From NCBI RefSeq assembly GCF_004005845.1, contig NZ_SADE01000002.1, positions 372,421 through 436,420 on the forward strand: DNA of 64,000 nt, written 5' to 3'. Under the pieces are notes generated by a model. That model did not search any database. It saw only the letters and a list, made by a program, of their open reading frames with translations, and was not told where the DNA came from. This DNA comes from Hwanghaeella grinnelliae (GTDB taxonomy: Bacteria > Pseudomonadota > Alphaproteobacteria > UBA8366 > Aestuariispiraceae). Position numbers and translations under genes: made by a program. Of the stretch, positions 8,330 through 15,882 are shown one piece after another (positions within the stretch are counted from its first letter, which is position 1; every line of letters begins with the position of its first letter).

Positions 8330-9940
8330 ATGTCAAACGACGCCAACCCTTCTCAAACCATAAAGGAGTCGGTCGAGACGGCAATCCGGGAGGCGACCGC
8401 CTTGGCCCAGAGCGCCCGGTTCGACGAGGCCGAAGCAACCTGCATGGCCGCGGCCCGCGACTTGGGCGACCATGCGGAGCTTTGGAAATGCCTTGGCGCG
8501 GTTCGCCATCACAGGGGCGACAGTGCGAACGCCGCCGCGGCGTTCCAAAAAGCCGTCGACCTTGCGCCGGACGATGCCGGGGCCTGGTCTTCGCTGGGCC
8601 TGATGCTGGCGACCGCGGACCGGTCCGGCGAGGCGATCGCCGCCTTGCGGAAAGCCCTGGAAATCGATCCCGGCCAGACGGCGGCGGCGCGCAATCTGGG
8701 CCTGAGCCTGATGAAATCAGGCAAGCCGGCGGAGGCGCGCGACGTCTATCGTACGCTTGCGGCGCAATTGCCGAACGATGCCGATGTGCTGGGCTGGCTG
8801 GGCCATGCCAGCGCGGCGGCGGACGATATCGACACAGCCTATGCCGCCTATAAGCGGTCCCTTCAGATCCAACCGGGCAATCAGAACCTGGAACTGACGC
8901 TTGCCCTGGTGGAACGGGATTTGGGCCTGTTCCCCGCCAGCCGGTCCCGATTCGACCGCCTTTTGGCGGCTCGTCCGGACGACCCCGTGCTGCGCTTCGC
9001 CCAGGCGCAGAACTTCCTATTGCAAGGCGATTTTGTGAACGGGTTCCGGGAATATGAATGGCGCTGGAAACGCCCTGGCATGGAAGTGCCGGAATTCAAC
9101 GCAGTGCCCTGGCAGGGCGAAGACGTCGCCGGCAAAACCTTTTTGCTGCACGATGAACAGGGGTTGGGGGATACGATCCAGTTCTGCCGTTTCGCCGCCA
9201 CACTGCGGGATAAAGGCGCGGCAGTGACCCTGTTGGTCCGCCCGCGCTTGCGCCGGCTGATTTCAAGCCTGTCGCCAAATGCCTCTCAGGACATCGCCGT
9301 TATCGATACGGTGCCGCCGGGCGCCAGTTTCGATTTTCATTGCCCGTTGATGAGCATCCCCTACCGGCTGGGTATGACCCTGGCCGATATCCCTGCACCG
9401 CAGGCCTATCTGACGGCGGAGGATGAATTGATCGCCCAGTGGCGGCCGAAATTGGCGGAATGGAGCGGCGGGAAACTTGCCGTCGGTCTGAACTGGCAAG
9501 GCGATCCGTCTTCCCAGTCGGAACGCGGGCGGTCCCTGCCATTCGACGCGCTTCGAGGCTTGCTGGCGCTTGAAGGTATCCATTTCTTCCTGCTGCAGAA
9601 ACAGCATGGGCGCGACGCCCTGGCTGGTATCGCCGATTTGCCGAACGTTACGGATCTGGGTGATGCCCTCGACCTGGGCGACGACGCGTTCGTCGATACC
9701 GCCGCTGTCATGCACTGCCTGGACATTGTTGTCACCAGCGATACCGGCCCGGCGCATCTGGCCGGCGCCATCGGCGCGCGGAGCTGGGTCTTGTTGAAAA
9801 AAGTGCCGGAATGGCGATGGGGCACGGCCGGGTCGGCCATGCCGTGGTATCCGACCATGCGTCTTTTCCGGCAGAGTGTTCGCGGGGACTGGTCCGGCCC
9901 GGTCAGGGAAATCGCCAACGCCTTGAAAACCAGCCTTTAA
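8330..9940 (+). CDS. TPR-repeat glycosyltransferase-like protein
   Basis: About 536 residues from the ATG at 8330; an in-frame ATG at 8285 is possible but has no clear ribosome-binding site. Residues about 15-240 hold at least five tetratricopeptide repeats, for example the units around DDAGAWSSLGLMLATA and GQTAAARNLGLSLMKSG. The C-terminal half contains motifs of the TPR-linked, GT9/heptosyltransferase-like family: FLLHDEQGLGDTIQFCRF, VGLNWQGDP and VVTSDTGPAHLAGAIG. Such proteins are linked to flagellin or surface-glycan glycosylation. Acceptor and sugar cannot be told from the sequence. Confidence 0.8.
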   Translation: MSNDANPSQTIKESVETAIREATALAQSARFDEAEATCMAAARDLGDHAELWKCLGAVRHHRGDSANAAAAFQKAVDLAPDDAGAWSSLGLMLATADRSGEAIAALRKALEIDPGQTAAARNLGLSLMKSGKPAEARDVYRTLAAQLPNDADVLGWLGHASAAADDIDTAYAAYKRSLQIQPGNQNLELTLALVERDLGLFPASRSRFDRLLAARPDDPVLRFAQAQNFLLQGDFVNGFREYEWRWKRPGMEVPEFNAVPWQGEDVAGKTFLLHDEQGLGDTIQFCRFAATLRDKGAAVTLLVRPRLRRLISSLSPNASQDIAVIDTVPPGASFDFHCPLMSIPYRLGMTLADIPAPQAYLTAEDELIAQWRPKLAEWSGGKLAVGLNWQGDPSSQSERGRSLPFDALRGLLALEGIHFFLLQKQHGRDALAGIADLPNVTDLGDALDLGDDAFVDTAAVMHCLDIVVTSDTGPAHLAGAIGARSWVLLKKVPEWRWGTAGSAMPWYPTMRLFRQSVRGDWSGPVREIANALKTSL

Positions 9941-10064
9941 ACCTTCGGAAAAAACGATTTCGGGCTTTTTCCTAAAAATTGAGCGTTTGTGACAGCGGTC
10001 ACAGCGCTTCCATAAGCTATAGTGAATGATGCAGCGTGTTGAGGTCTGTCCGCATAGGGCAGCC

Positions 10065-10175
10065 CACGAAACGGCAAACCACTGGAAACGGTGGGACGCA
10101 AAGTTTCCGGCCTAAAACGGGCGTTCTCCGGCAACGGGTGGCGGCGTGATGGTAGCGGGACTGCCGAATGGAGTG
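10065..10175 (+). ncRNA. c-di-GMP-I (GEMM-I) riboswitch
   Basis: The conserved GEMM-I parts occur in order: CGGCAAACC (10072-10080), a stem closed by GGAAAC, then GTGGGACGCAAAG (10091-10103), CCGGCCTAAA (10107-10116), TCTCCGG (10125-10131) and GGTAGCGGGACTGCCGAATGG (10151-10171). This is the same block order and near-identical core as the well-known Vibrio Vc2 aptamer. The G expected to contact the ligand (10073) is retained as G, which favours c-di-GMP over cyclic AMP-GMP. The element ends on the GGAG ribosome-binding site of the next gene (start 10182), so translation control is likely. Confidence 0.88.
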
Positions 10176-10181
10176 ATGTTG

Positions 10182-10703
10182 ATGCGTCGCACGACCTTGA
10201 TCGGATTGATACTTCTGTCCCTCGCGCTTTCCGCGCCGGGTGCCTTGGTTTACGTCACGAAGGATCTGGCCGGCAAGCAAGACGTCCAACGGGGCCGCAA
10301 GGATAGTGGATCCAAAGCGGGCAGCACCAATGTGTGGCTGACCACCCCGGCCTTCTCGATACTCGATTCCGCCGGCGACAATCGGATCTTCGTCGTGGCC
10401 TTGAAGATGGACAACAGGACGGACGCGACACGCTTGTGCCGATGGATGCCGATCGTCCGCGACCGCATTCAGACAGTGGTCGCCGGAGTGAACCGGCGGT
10501 TCGAAACACACGGCGTGCCGACATTGTCGATCGAGAAACGCCGGCTGAAGAAAGAATTGGCCGTGCTGTTGGAAACCGGGGTGCCGATGAGCGTGGATTT
10601 CGTCGACGCGAAAGTGGAGCCCGGCTCTGTACTGCACGGTGGCGAGTCGGTCGTTTGCGACGGCAGCACACTGGACCGCCGCAAAGGCCCCGTTTTCTTC
10701 TAA
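10182..10703 (+). CDS. Membrane-anchored FliL-like protein under a c-di-GMP riboswitch
   Basis: 173 residues from the ATG at 10182, which has GGAG eight bases upstream. The frame opens earlier, but those codons lie inside the riboswitch. An N-terminal segment (MRRTTLIGLILLSLALSAP) is a membrane anchor, followed by a periplasmic domain. The pattern LTTPAFSIL... FVVALKMD... MPIVRDRIQTVV... KKELAVLL... VDFVDAKV resembles FliL, the flagellar-motor stator-associated protein, including the P-x-x-R-D turn. Similarity is weak, so FliL-like is tentative. Control by c-di-GMP would fit a motility or adhesion role. The next gene is a paralogue. Confidence 0.6.
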   Translation: MRRTTLIGLILLSLALSAPGALVYVTKDLAGKQDVQRGRKDSGSKAGSTNVWLTTPAFSILDSAGDNRIFVVALKMDNRTDATRLCRWMPIVRDRIQTVVAGVNRRFETHGVPTLSIEKRRLKKELAVLLETGVPMSVDFVDAKVEPGSVLHGGESVVCDGSTLDRRKGPVFF

Positions 10704-10757
10704 GAACGGGCTTTTACGGGGAAAGGTTCTTCCGGTGTCGCTGCCCGGGATGAACCC

Positions 10758-10780
10758 GCGGGGCCTACCCGCCGTTTTTT
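10758..10780 (+). terminator. Probable terminator between the two FliL-like genes
   Basis: GCGGG (10758-10762) pairs with CCCGC (10768-10772), followed by CG and six Ts. The short stem could be a partial terminator that sets the ratio of the two genes, or it may end the riboswitch transcript. Confidence 0.6.
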
Positions 10781-10786
10781 GCTGGT

Positions 10787-11272
10787 GTGCGAGTGAACTT
10801 CACGACGATCTTTGCAGCTTCCTGCGTGACCCTGTCGGTATCCATCGTCGGCGGGCTCTATTTTGCTAGCAAGGTCGAACGGAGGATCGAGTTCGACGGC
10901 GCGTCGGGGTCGGCATCGGCACGGCTTTGGATCACCACGCCCCCCTTCACGCTGATCGGCGTCGACGGCAAGCGTCACACGGTAACGGCCGTGGTCAGTA
11001 CAAACGGCAAGAAGGAAGCCAACCGCTTCTGCAGATACATGCCGATCGTGCGGGACCGCTTGCAGCGCTTCGCCGCTGCCGTACGCGTCACCGGCATTGA
11101 AGAAGGGCAGCCGGTCTTGCGCGGTGACAAGGCCTCCCTGGCAGGCGACCTGGTTGACGCCGTCGGTCTGCGGGGGACACCCAGGATCGAAATCTTCGAC
11201 GGCAACTATCCCATCCAGCGGGTCACCCGGAAAACACCCGCCACCTGCGAAGGCGGCCGGCTGGCCGCGTAA
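10787..11272 (+). CDS. Second FliL-like membrane-anchored protein
   Basis: A 161-residue paralogue of the preceding gene. It has an N-terminal membrane anchor (TIFAASCVTLSVSIVGGLYF) and the shared blocks LWITTPPFTL, ANRFCRYMPIVRDRLQ and LAGDLVDAV. The two proteins align along most of the periplasmic part, including a Cys in R(L/F)CR(W/Y)MPIVRDR. The start is a GTG at 10787 (a second GTG at 10793 is possible) with only a poor ribosome-binding site, and a hairpin lies just upstream. Function is unknown; a motor- or envelope-associated role is inferred from the FliL resemblance. Confidence 0.55.
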   Translation: MRVNFTTIFAASCVTLSVSIVGGLYFASKVERRIEFDGASGSASARLWITTPPFTLIGVDGKRHTVTAVVSTNGKKEANRFCRYMPIVRDRLQRFAAAVRVTGIEEGQPVLRGDKASLAGDLVDAVGLRGTPRIEIFDGNYPIQRVTRKTPATCEGGRLAA

Positions 11273-11466
11273 CGGGGGCACCGCGCCAATCCGGATTCCG
11301 CCCCACGCGCTTTCGACATCAGCCCCCCCGATAGATTTCGGCAAGAGACCTTGTCCCCTGCATGGGAAAGCGCATGCTTGTCGGGCCCGCACCGCTTCGA
11401 CTAGGGTCTTACGCCGTGAACTCATAAACCCACCGAAAAAAATACACCATCGAAGGAAGCGTCCGC

Positions 11467-12690
11467 ATGCGCGAATACCCGACATTCGTCACCCATCTCG
11501 AATGCTCCATGACGGGCAAGACCTATCCGGCAGACACGATCCAGGGTCTGTCCGAGGTGGGCCGGCCGCTGCTGGTCCGCTATGACCTGGACGCGTTGGG
11601 CAAGGCGATCACCAAGGAAGACTTGGCAAGCCGGCTGGAAGGCGGCTTTTGGCGGTATCGGGAATTCCTGCCGGTGCGGAAATCGGAAAACGCCGTTGCG
11701 CTGGGCGAAGTGATGACGCCCTTGATCGACCTGCCCCAGCTTTCCGCCGAACTGGGCGGCAAGATCATCGTGAAGGACGAAGGACGCCTGCCGACCGGCT
11801 CTTTCAAGGCGCGCGGCCTGGCATTGGCGGTTTCCATGGCCAAGGAATTGGGCCTGAACCATCTGGCCATGCCGACGAACGGCAATGCGGGCGCGGCCAT
11901 GGCGGCCTATGCCAGCCATGCCGGCATGAAGACCACGATCTTCTGCCCGGAAGACACACCGGAAGTGAACGTTTCGGAAATTGAGCTTCAAGGCGCGACG
12001 GTCTACCGGGTCAACGGGCTGATCAACGATTGCGGCAAGATCGTCGGCGAGGGCAAGGAAAGCGTCGGCTGGTTCGACGTCAGCACGCTGAAGGAGCCCT
12101 ATCGCATCGAAGGCAAGAAGACGATGGGGATCGAACTGGCCGAGCAAATGGGCTGGACCCTACCCGATACGATCTTCTATCCCACCGGCGGCGGCACGGG
12201 CCTGATCGGCATGTGGAAGGCCTTCGCCGAATTGCAGACCATCGGCTGGCTGACCGGCAAGATGCCGCGCATGATCGCGGTTCAGGCGACCGGCTGCGCG
12301 CCCATCGTCAAGGCTTATGAGGATGGCGAGGAACATGCGCCTTTGTGGGAAAACGCCCATACCATGGCGTCCGGCATCCGCGTGCCCATCGCCGTCGGCG
12401 ATTTCCTGATCCTGCGCGCCGTGCGCGAAAGCGGCGGCTTCGCCATCGCGGTCGATGACGACGCCATACAAGACGCGCAGGAAGAAGTGGCGAAACGCGA
12501 AGGCCTGCTGCTGTGCCCGGAAGGGGCGGCGACCTATGCGGCCTATAAACAGTCCTTGGCCGATGGCAGGGTCGGCAAAGGCGAATCGGCGGTGCTGTAT
12601 AACTGCGCCACCGGCCTGAAATACCCGATGCCGCGCATCGACCGCGCGCTCGACCGGAACAAGCCGATCGACTATTCCCAATTCAGTTAA
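11467..12690 (+). CDS. thrC: Threonine synthase
   Basis: A 407-residue PLP-dependent fold-type II enzyme that converts O-phosphohomoserine to threonine. The N-terminal stretch FVTHLECSMTGKTYP is typical of the plant/archaeal-type threonine synthase. The PLP lysine is K114 in LPTGSFKARG, the substrate/phosphate loop is PTNGNAGAAMAAYA, and the PLP-phosphate loop is YPTGGGTGLIGMWKAF. The ATG has the good ribosome-binding site GAAGGAAG. It stands alone, without hom or thrB beside it, and is followed by a strong bidirectional terminator. Confidence 0.9.
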   Translation: MREYPTFVTHLECSMTGKTYPADTIQGLSEVGRPLLVRYDLDALGKAITKEDLASRLEGGFWRYREFLPVRKSENAVALGEVMTPLIDLPQLSAELGGKIIVKDEGRLPTGSFKARGLALAVSMAKELGLNHLAMPTNGNAGAAMAAYASHAGMKTTIFCPEDTPEVNVSEIELQGATVYRVNGLINDCGKIVGEGKESVGWFDVSTLKEPYRIEGKKTMGIELAEQMGWTLPDTIFYPTGGGTGLIGMWKAFAELQTIGWLTGKMPRMIAVQATGCAPIVKAYEDGEEHAPLWENAHTMASGIRVPIAVGDFLILRAVRESGGFAIAVDDDAIQDAQEEVAKREGLLLCPEGAATYAAYKQSLADGRVGKGESAVLYNCATGLKYPMPRIDRALDRNKPIDYSQFS

Positions 12691-12727
12691 GCCCAGTTCA
12701 GCTAGGAACCGAGCGATCCTGAAAAAA

Positions 12728-12764
12728 GAAAAACCGCACCCCGGAAAATGAGGTGCGGTTTTTT
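12728..12764. terminator. Bidirectional terminator between thrC and the AsmA-like gene
   Basis: AAAAACCGCACC and GGTGCGGTTTTTT form a perfect stem with A- and T-tracts on both sides, so it can end transcription from thrC (+) and from the convergent gene (-). Confidence 0.93.
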
Positions 12765-12791
12765 CTTAACTCACCGAAAACGATTTGCGGA

Positions 12792-13601
12792 TCAATCGCC
12801 GCCGATCAGCCCTTTCAGACCTTCCGTCGCGCCTTCCAGCGCCCCGCCGGCCGACCCACCAGCACCTTCCAGCGCCTTGGTCGCTTCGCCGGCAGCCCCT
12901 TCGACGGCCTTCGTCGCCGCATCCCGCAATTCGTCGAGATTGAGGTTGGAGACGACGCCCTGGACGCGCGAGGTCAGCGAGTCGAGGACTTGCGCGGCCA
13001 CTTCGCCCGGCGTCGCGCCGCCGGAATCCTTCCCGATATCCTGCAGATGGATTTCCGGCACTTCGGTACCCATCGCTTGTCCCTTCAGGAAGGGTGCGCT
13101 GACGCGGACATCGGCGCCGCGGATGTAAAGATCGTTGATCACGACCTTCGTGCCGTCGCCGCCGGCCTCGTCGCTTGAGGACGCCCCGCCGGATATTTCC
13201 TTCGTGAAGTTTTCCACGTTGCGCTGGATCGCATCGATATTCGACCCGCCATCGCCGAGTTCATAGATCACCTTTGGCGAGGTCACGATGACTTCATTGA
13301 TGACGATCGGATTGGACTGCAGCGAGTCCAAATCCAGGGAAACGCTGATATCGCCGAGGTTGAATGCGTAGTCCGTATCGAATCCGGACGGGTTCGCCAC
13401 GTTCAGATCGCCGAGCGATCCCTTGCCGCCGGCAATGTCGAGGGCCACTTTGCCAAGGGTGACTTCGACACCCGTCGCGCGGGTTCCGGCCTTTTCGACC
13501 GCCGTGCGCACGAATTCATCCAGATTGCTCAAGAAGTAATAGACACCGCCGCCGATCAGAACGATCAGGACAACGAGTGCTATGCCGATTTTCTTCACCA
13601 T
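12792..13601 (-). CDS. AsmA-like membrane-anchored periplasmic protein
   Basis: About 269 residues from the ATG at 13601, which has GGAAAGGCGGC upstream; a longer frame to 13646 lacks a ribosome-binding site. The N-terminus VKKIGIALVVLIVLIGGGVYYF is a single membrane anchor. The body shows the AsmA/TamB-type pattern of alternating beta-strands (VTLGKVALDIAGGKGSLGDLNVANPSGF, then VVINDLYIRGADVRV). The last about 50 residues are rich in Ala, Gly and Glu and probably helical (ATKAVEGAAGEATKALEGAGG). It could help phospholipid transport or outer-membrane assembly as in the family; this is inference. Confidence 0.65.
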   Translation of the reverse strand: MVKKIGIALVVLIVLIGGGVYYFLSNLDEFVRTAVEKAGTRATGVEVTLGKVALDIAGGKGSLGDLNVANPSGFDTDYAFNLGDISVSLDLDSLQSNPIVINEVIVTSPKVIYELGDGGSNIDAIQRNVENFTKEISGGASSSDEAGGDGTKVVINDLYIRGADVRVSAPFLKGQAMGTEVPEIHLQDIGKDSGGATPGEVAAQVLDSLTSRVQGVVSNLNLDELRDAATKAVEGAAGEATKALEGAGGSAGGALEGATEGLKGLIGGD

Positions 13602-13801
13602 TTTGGTGCCGCCTTTCCTGAGCCCGAAGCTTCGGACCCAAATCACTGGGATCTATTCTGGGATCTCTGGTGAGATCGCTGCTATAAACTGTCCCGCCCC
13701 GGCTGCCTTATCGGCGAGCTGGCCCCGTGCCGCAAGTGTAAGCCTGTTACGAATCCAGTAAAGAGAGTCGGGTAATATTATTTCATGCAGAAGACCGTTT
13801 C

Positions 13802-14287
13802 ATGACCGGTACAGAATTGGACGACATCGCCGCAGCGGACAAGACGCGCCTTGTGACCCGGGGCGTGTGCCGGTTGCTGACCCAGATGGACCAGGCCTGC
13901 GTGACCGAACTGCGCCTGAAAACGGGCCGCCGGGTCGACGTCATCTCATTGAATTCAAAAGGTAAATTCACAATCGTCGAAGTGAAGGTCAGCGTCGCCG
14001 ATTTCCGCGGCGATCGGAAATGGCAGGAATATCTGCCTTTCTGCGATGCCTTCTATTTCGCCGTGCCGGTGGACTTCCCGCAGGAGATTTTGCCGGAGGA
14101 AGCCGGCCTGATCACGGCGGACGCCTATGGCGCGGCGATTCTGAATCCGGCGGCGGAAGGCGATATGAACGGCAGCCGGCGCAAGGCTTTGACGATCCGA
14201 TTCGCGCGCCACGCGGCCAGCCGGTTGGGCGCGGTGACGGACGAAGTCCTGGGCGCCGCCGGCAAGGAATTCCTGACCGACATTTGA
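13802..14287 (+). CDS. mmcB: MmcB-family DNA repair protein
   Basis: A 161-residue protein with the restriction-endonuclease-like fold of MmcB, an alphaproteobacterial DNA-damage protein. Visible blocks are RGVCRLLTQM, VDVISLNSKGKFTIVEVKVS with the catalytic-type E-x-K pair, DFRGDRKWQEYLPFCD and FYFAVPVDFPQEILP. In Caulobacter the gene is LexA-controlled, but no GTTC-type SOS box was recognised upstream here. It is convergent with hldE with 24 bases between stops. Confidence 0.85.
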   Translation: MTGTELDDIAAADKTRLVTRGVCRLLTQMDQACVTELRLKTGRRVDVISLNSKGKFTIVEVKVSVADFRGDRKWQEYLPFCDAFYFAVPVDFPQEILPEEAGLITADAYGAAILNPAAEGDMNGSRRKALTIRFARHAASRLGAVTDEVLGAAGKEFLTDI

Positions 14288-14311
14288 ACAAATTTTTAAG
14301 GGTTCAAACGG

Positions 14312-15802
14312 TCAACTACCGCGCAGCTTCTTGACCGTCCCCGTGGTGGAATGCCCGTCGAGCAAGCCGGCCAGGAAAACCTGCCCGCCCCAGGATTGAA
14401 CATCTTCCGCGCCGACCACGGTTTCGACCGTATAGTCCTGGCCCTTCACCAGAACGTCGGGTTTCAAGGCGCGGATCAGGTCCAACGGCGTATCCTCACC
14501 AAAGACCACGACTGCGTCGACGCTGGCGAGCGAGGCAAGCACCGTGGCGCGCGCCGTTTCGCTGTTCACCGGGCGTTCAGGGCCTTTCAGCCGCGCCACG
14601 GACTCGTCCGAGTTCAGGCCGACGACCAACCGGTCGCATTGTTCCCGCGCCTGTTGCAGCAGATGCACATGGCCGGGATGCAGCAGGTCGAAACAGCCAT
14701 TGGTGAAGCCGACCGATTTGCCTTGGCGGCGCCATAGGCCGACCAAATCCGTCATGCTGGCCAAAGTATGAACCTTGCGTTCGCCTTCCAGCCAGGCCGC
14801 GCCATGGGCGGCGGCAACCAGTTCTTCGGGCCGCGCGACGGCGGTGCCGGTTTTCCCCACCACGACGCTGCCGCCCAGATTGGCCAGCCGCGCGGCACTG
14901 CCGCTGTCCAGGCCGGACGCCAAGGCCGCGGCCATCAGGGCGATGACCGTATCGCCAGCGCCGACTACGTCGAAGACTTCCCGCGCCTGGGCGGGAATAT
15001 GCAAAACACCGGCCGGACCGGCCAAGGTCATGCCTTTCTCACTGCGGGTCGCGAGGATTCCAGCCACGCCGAAATCGCGGATGGCGGTTTCGCAGGCGGC
15101 GACAACCTCGGCATCCGTCGCCATCGGCATACCCGTCGCCAGGGACAATTCCGCCCGGTTGGGGGTCAACAGATCGGCCCCTGCATAGCGCGCGTAATCG
15201 CGGCCCTTGGGATCGACCAAAACGGGGATACCGGCCTTGCCCGCGCGGTCGACCACGGCGGCAATGATTCCTTCCGTCAAGACGCCCTTGCCGTAATCCG
15301 ACAACACGATCGCCCCGCAGCGCGACAGGGCCATATCGATTGCCGCAATGACCGAGGCTTCGGTTTCCCCGTCCAGCGACCCGTTTGTTTCCTCGTCGGC
15401 GCGAAGCAATTGTTGCCCGCCGGCCAGAAAACGCGTCTTCACACTCGTCGGTCTGGTATTGTCCCGAATAAGGGTCAGGGCCAGGCCGGGCTTGTCGCCC
15501 AGCAAGGATCCCAATTCGTCGGCGGCGGCATCGTCACCGGTGACCGAAACCAGTACCGATTTCGCGCCGACGGCCGCCAAATTGCACACCACATTGCCGG
15601 CCCCGCCGGGAACCGTGCTGCGCCCTTTCACGGACAAGACCGGGATCGGCGCTTCCGGGGAAATCCGGTCGACCGCGCCGTGGACGAACCGGTCCAGCAT
15701 GACATCGCCGATGACCAGCACGGTCGCATGCGTCAACCCTTCGATCGCGCGGACCGGATCGTCGCCCAAAGGGGCGGATTTCAGTGATTTTTCCTGCGTC
15801 AT
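14312..15802 (-). CDS. hldE: Bifunctional heptose 7-phosphate kinase / heptose 1-phosphate adenylyltransferase
   Basis: A protein of about 496 residues from the ATG at 15802 that makes ADP-heptose for lipopolysaccharide core. The N-terminal ribokinase-like (HldE1) domain shows VLVIGDVMLDRF, GGAGNVVCNLAA and VVGAGDTVIALMAAALASG, the last being the kinase anion hole. The C-terminal adenylyltransferase (HldE2) shows TNGCFDLLHPGHVHLLQQA and VVGLNSDESV, then the GQDYT-like motif. Length is normal for a fused HldE. The start is chosen because the family begins close to this Met; upstream codons up to 15853 lack similarity. The other ADP-heptose steps are not in the window. Confidence 0.93.
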   Translation of the reverse strand: MTQEKSLKSAPLGDDPVRAIEGLTHATVLVIGDVMLDRFVHGAVDRISPEAPIPVLSVKGRSTVPGGAGNVVCNLAAVGAKSVLVSVTGDDAAADELGSLLGDKPGLALTLIRDNTRPTSVKTRFLAGGQQLLRADEETNGSLDGETEASVIAAIDMALSRCGAIVLSDYGKGVLTEGIIAAVVDRAGKAGIPVLVDPKGRDYARYAGADLLTPNRAELSLATGMPMATDAEVVAACETAIRDFGVAGILATRSEKGMTLAGPAGVLHIPAQAREVFDVVGAGDTVIALMAAALASGLDSGSAARLANLGGSVVVGKTGTAVARPEELVAAAHGAAWLEGERKVHTLASMTDLVGLWRRQGKSVGFTNGCFDLLHPGHVHLLQQAREQCDRLVVGLNSDESVARLKGPERPVNSETARATVLASLASVDAVVVFGEDTPLDLIRALKPDVLVKGQDYTVETVVGAEDVQSWGGQVFLAGLLDGHSTTGTVKKLRGS

Positions 15803-15882
15803 AAAGGCTGCGTACTCCAAGCCCGGGGGAGGTTCAAGCATCCCGCGAATCACCGGCTATCGGAAAAACAGGACCGGAACCG

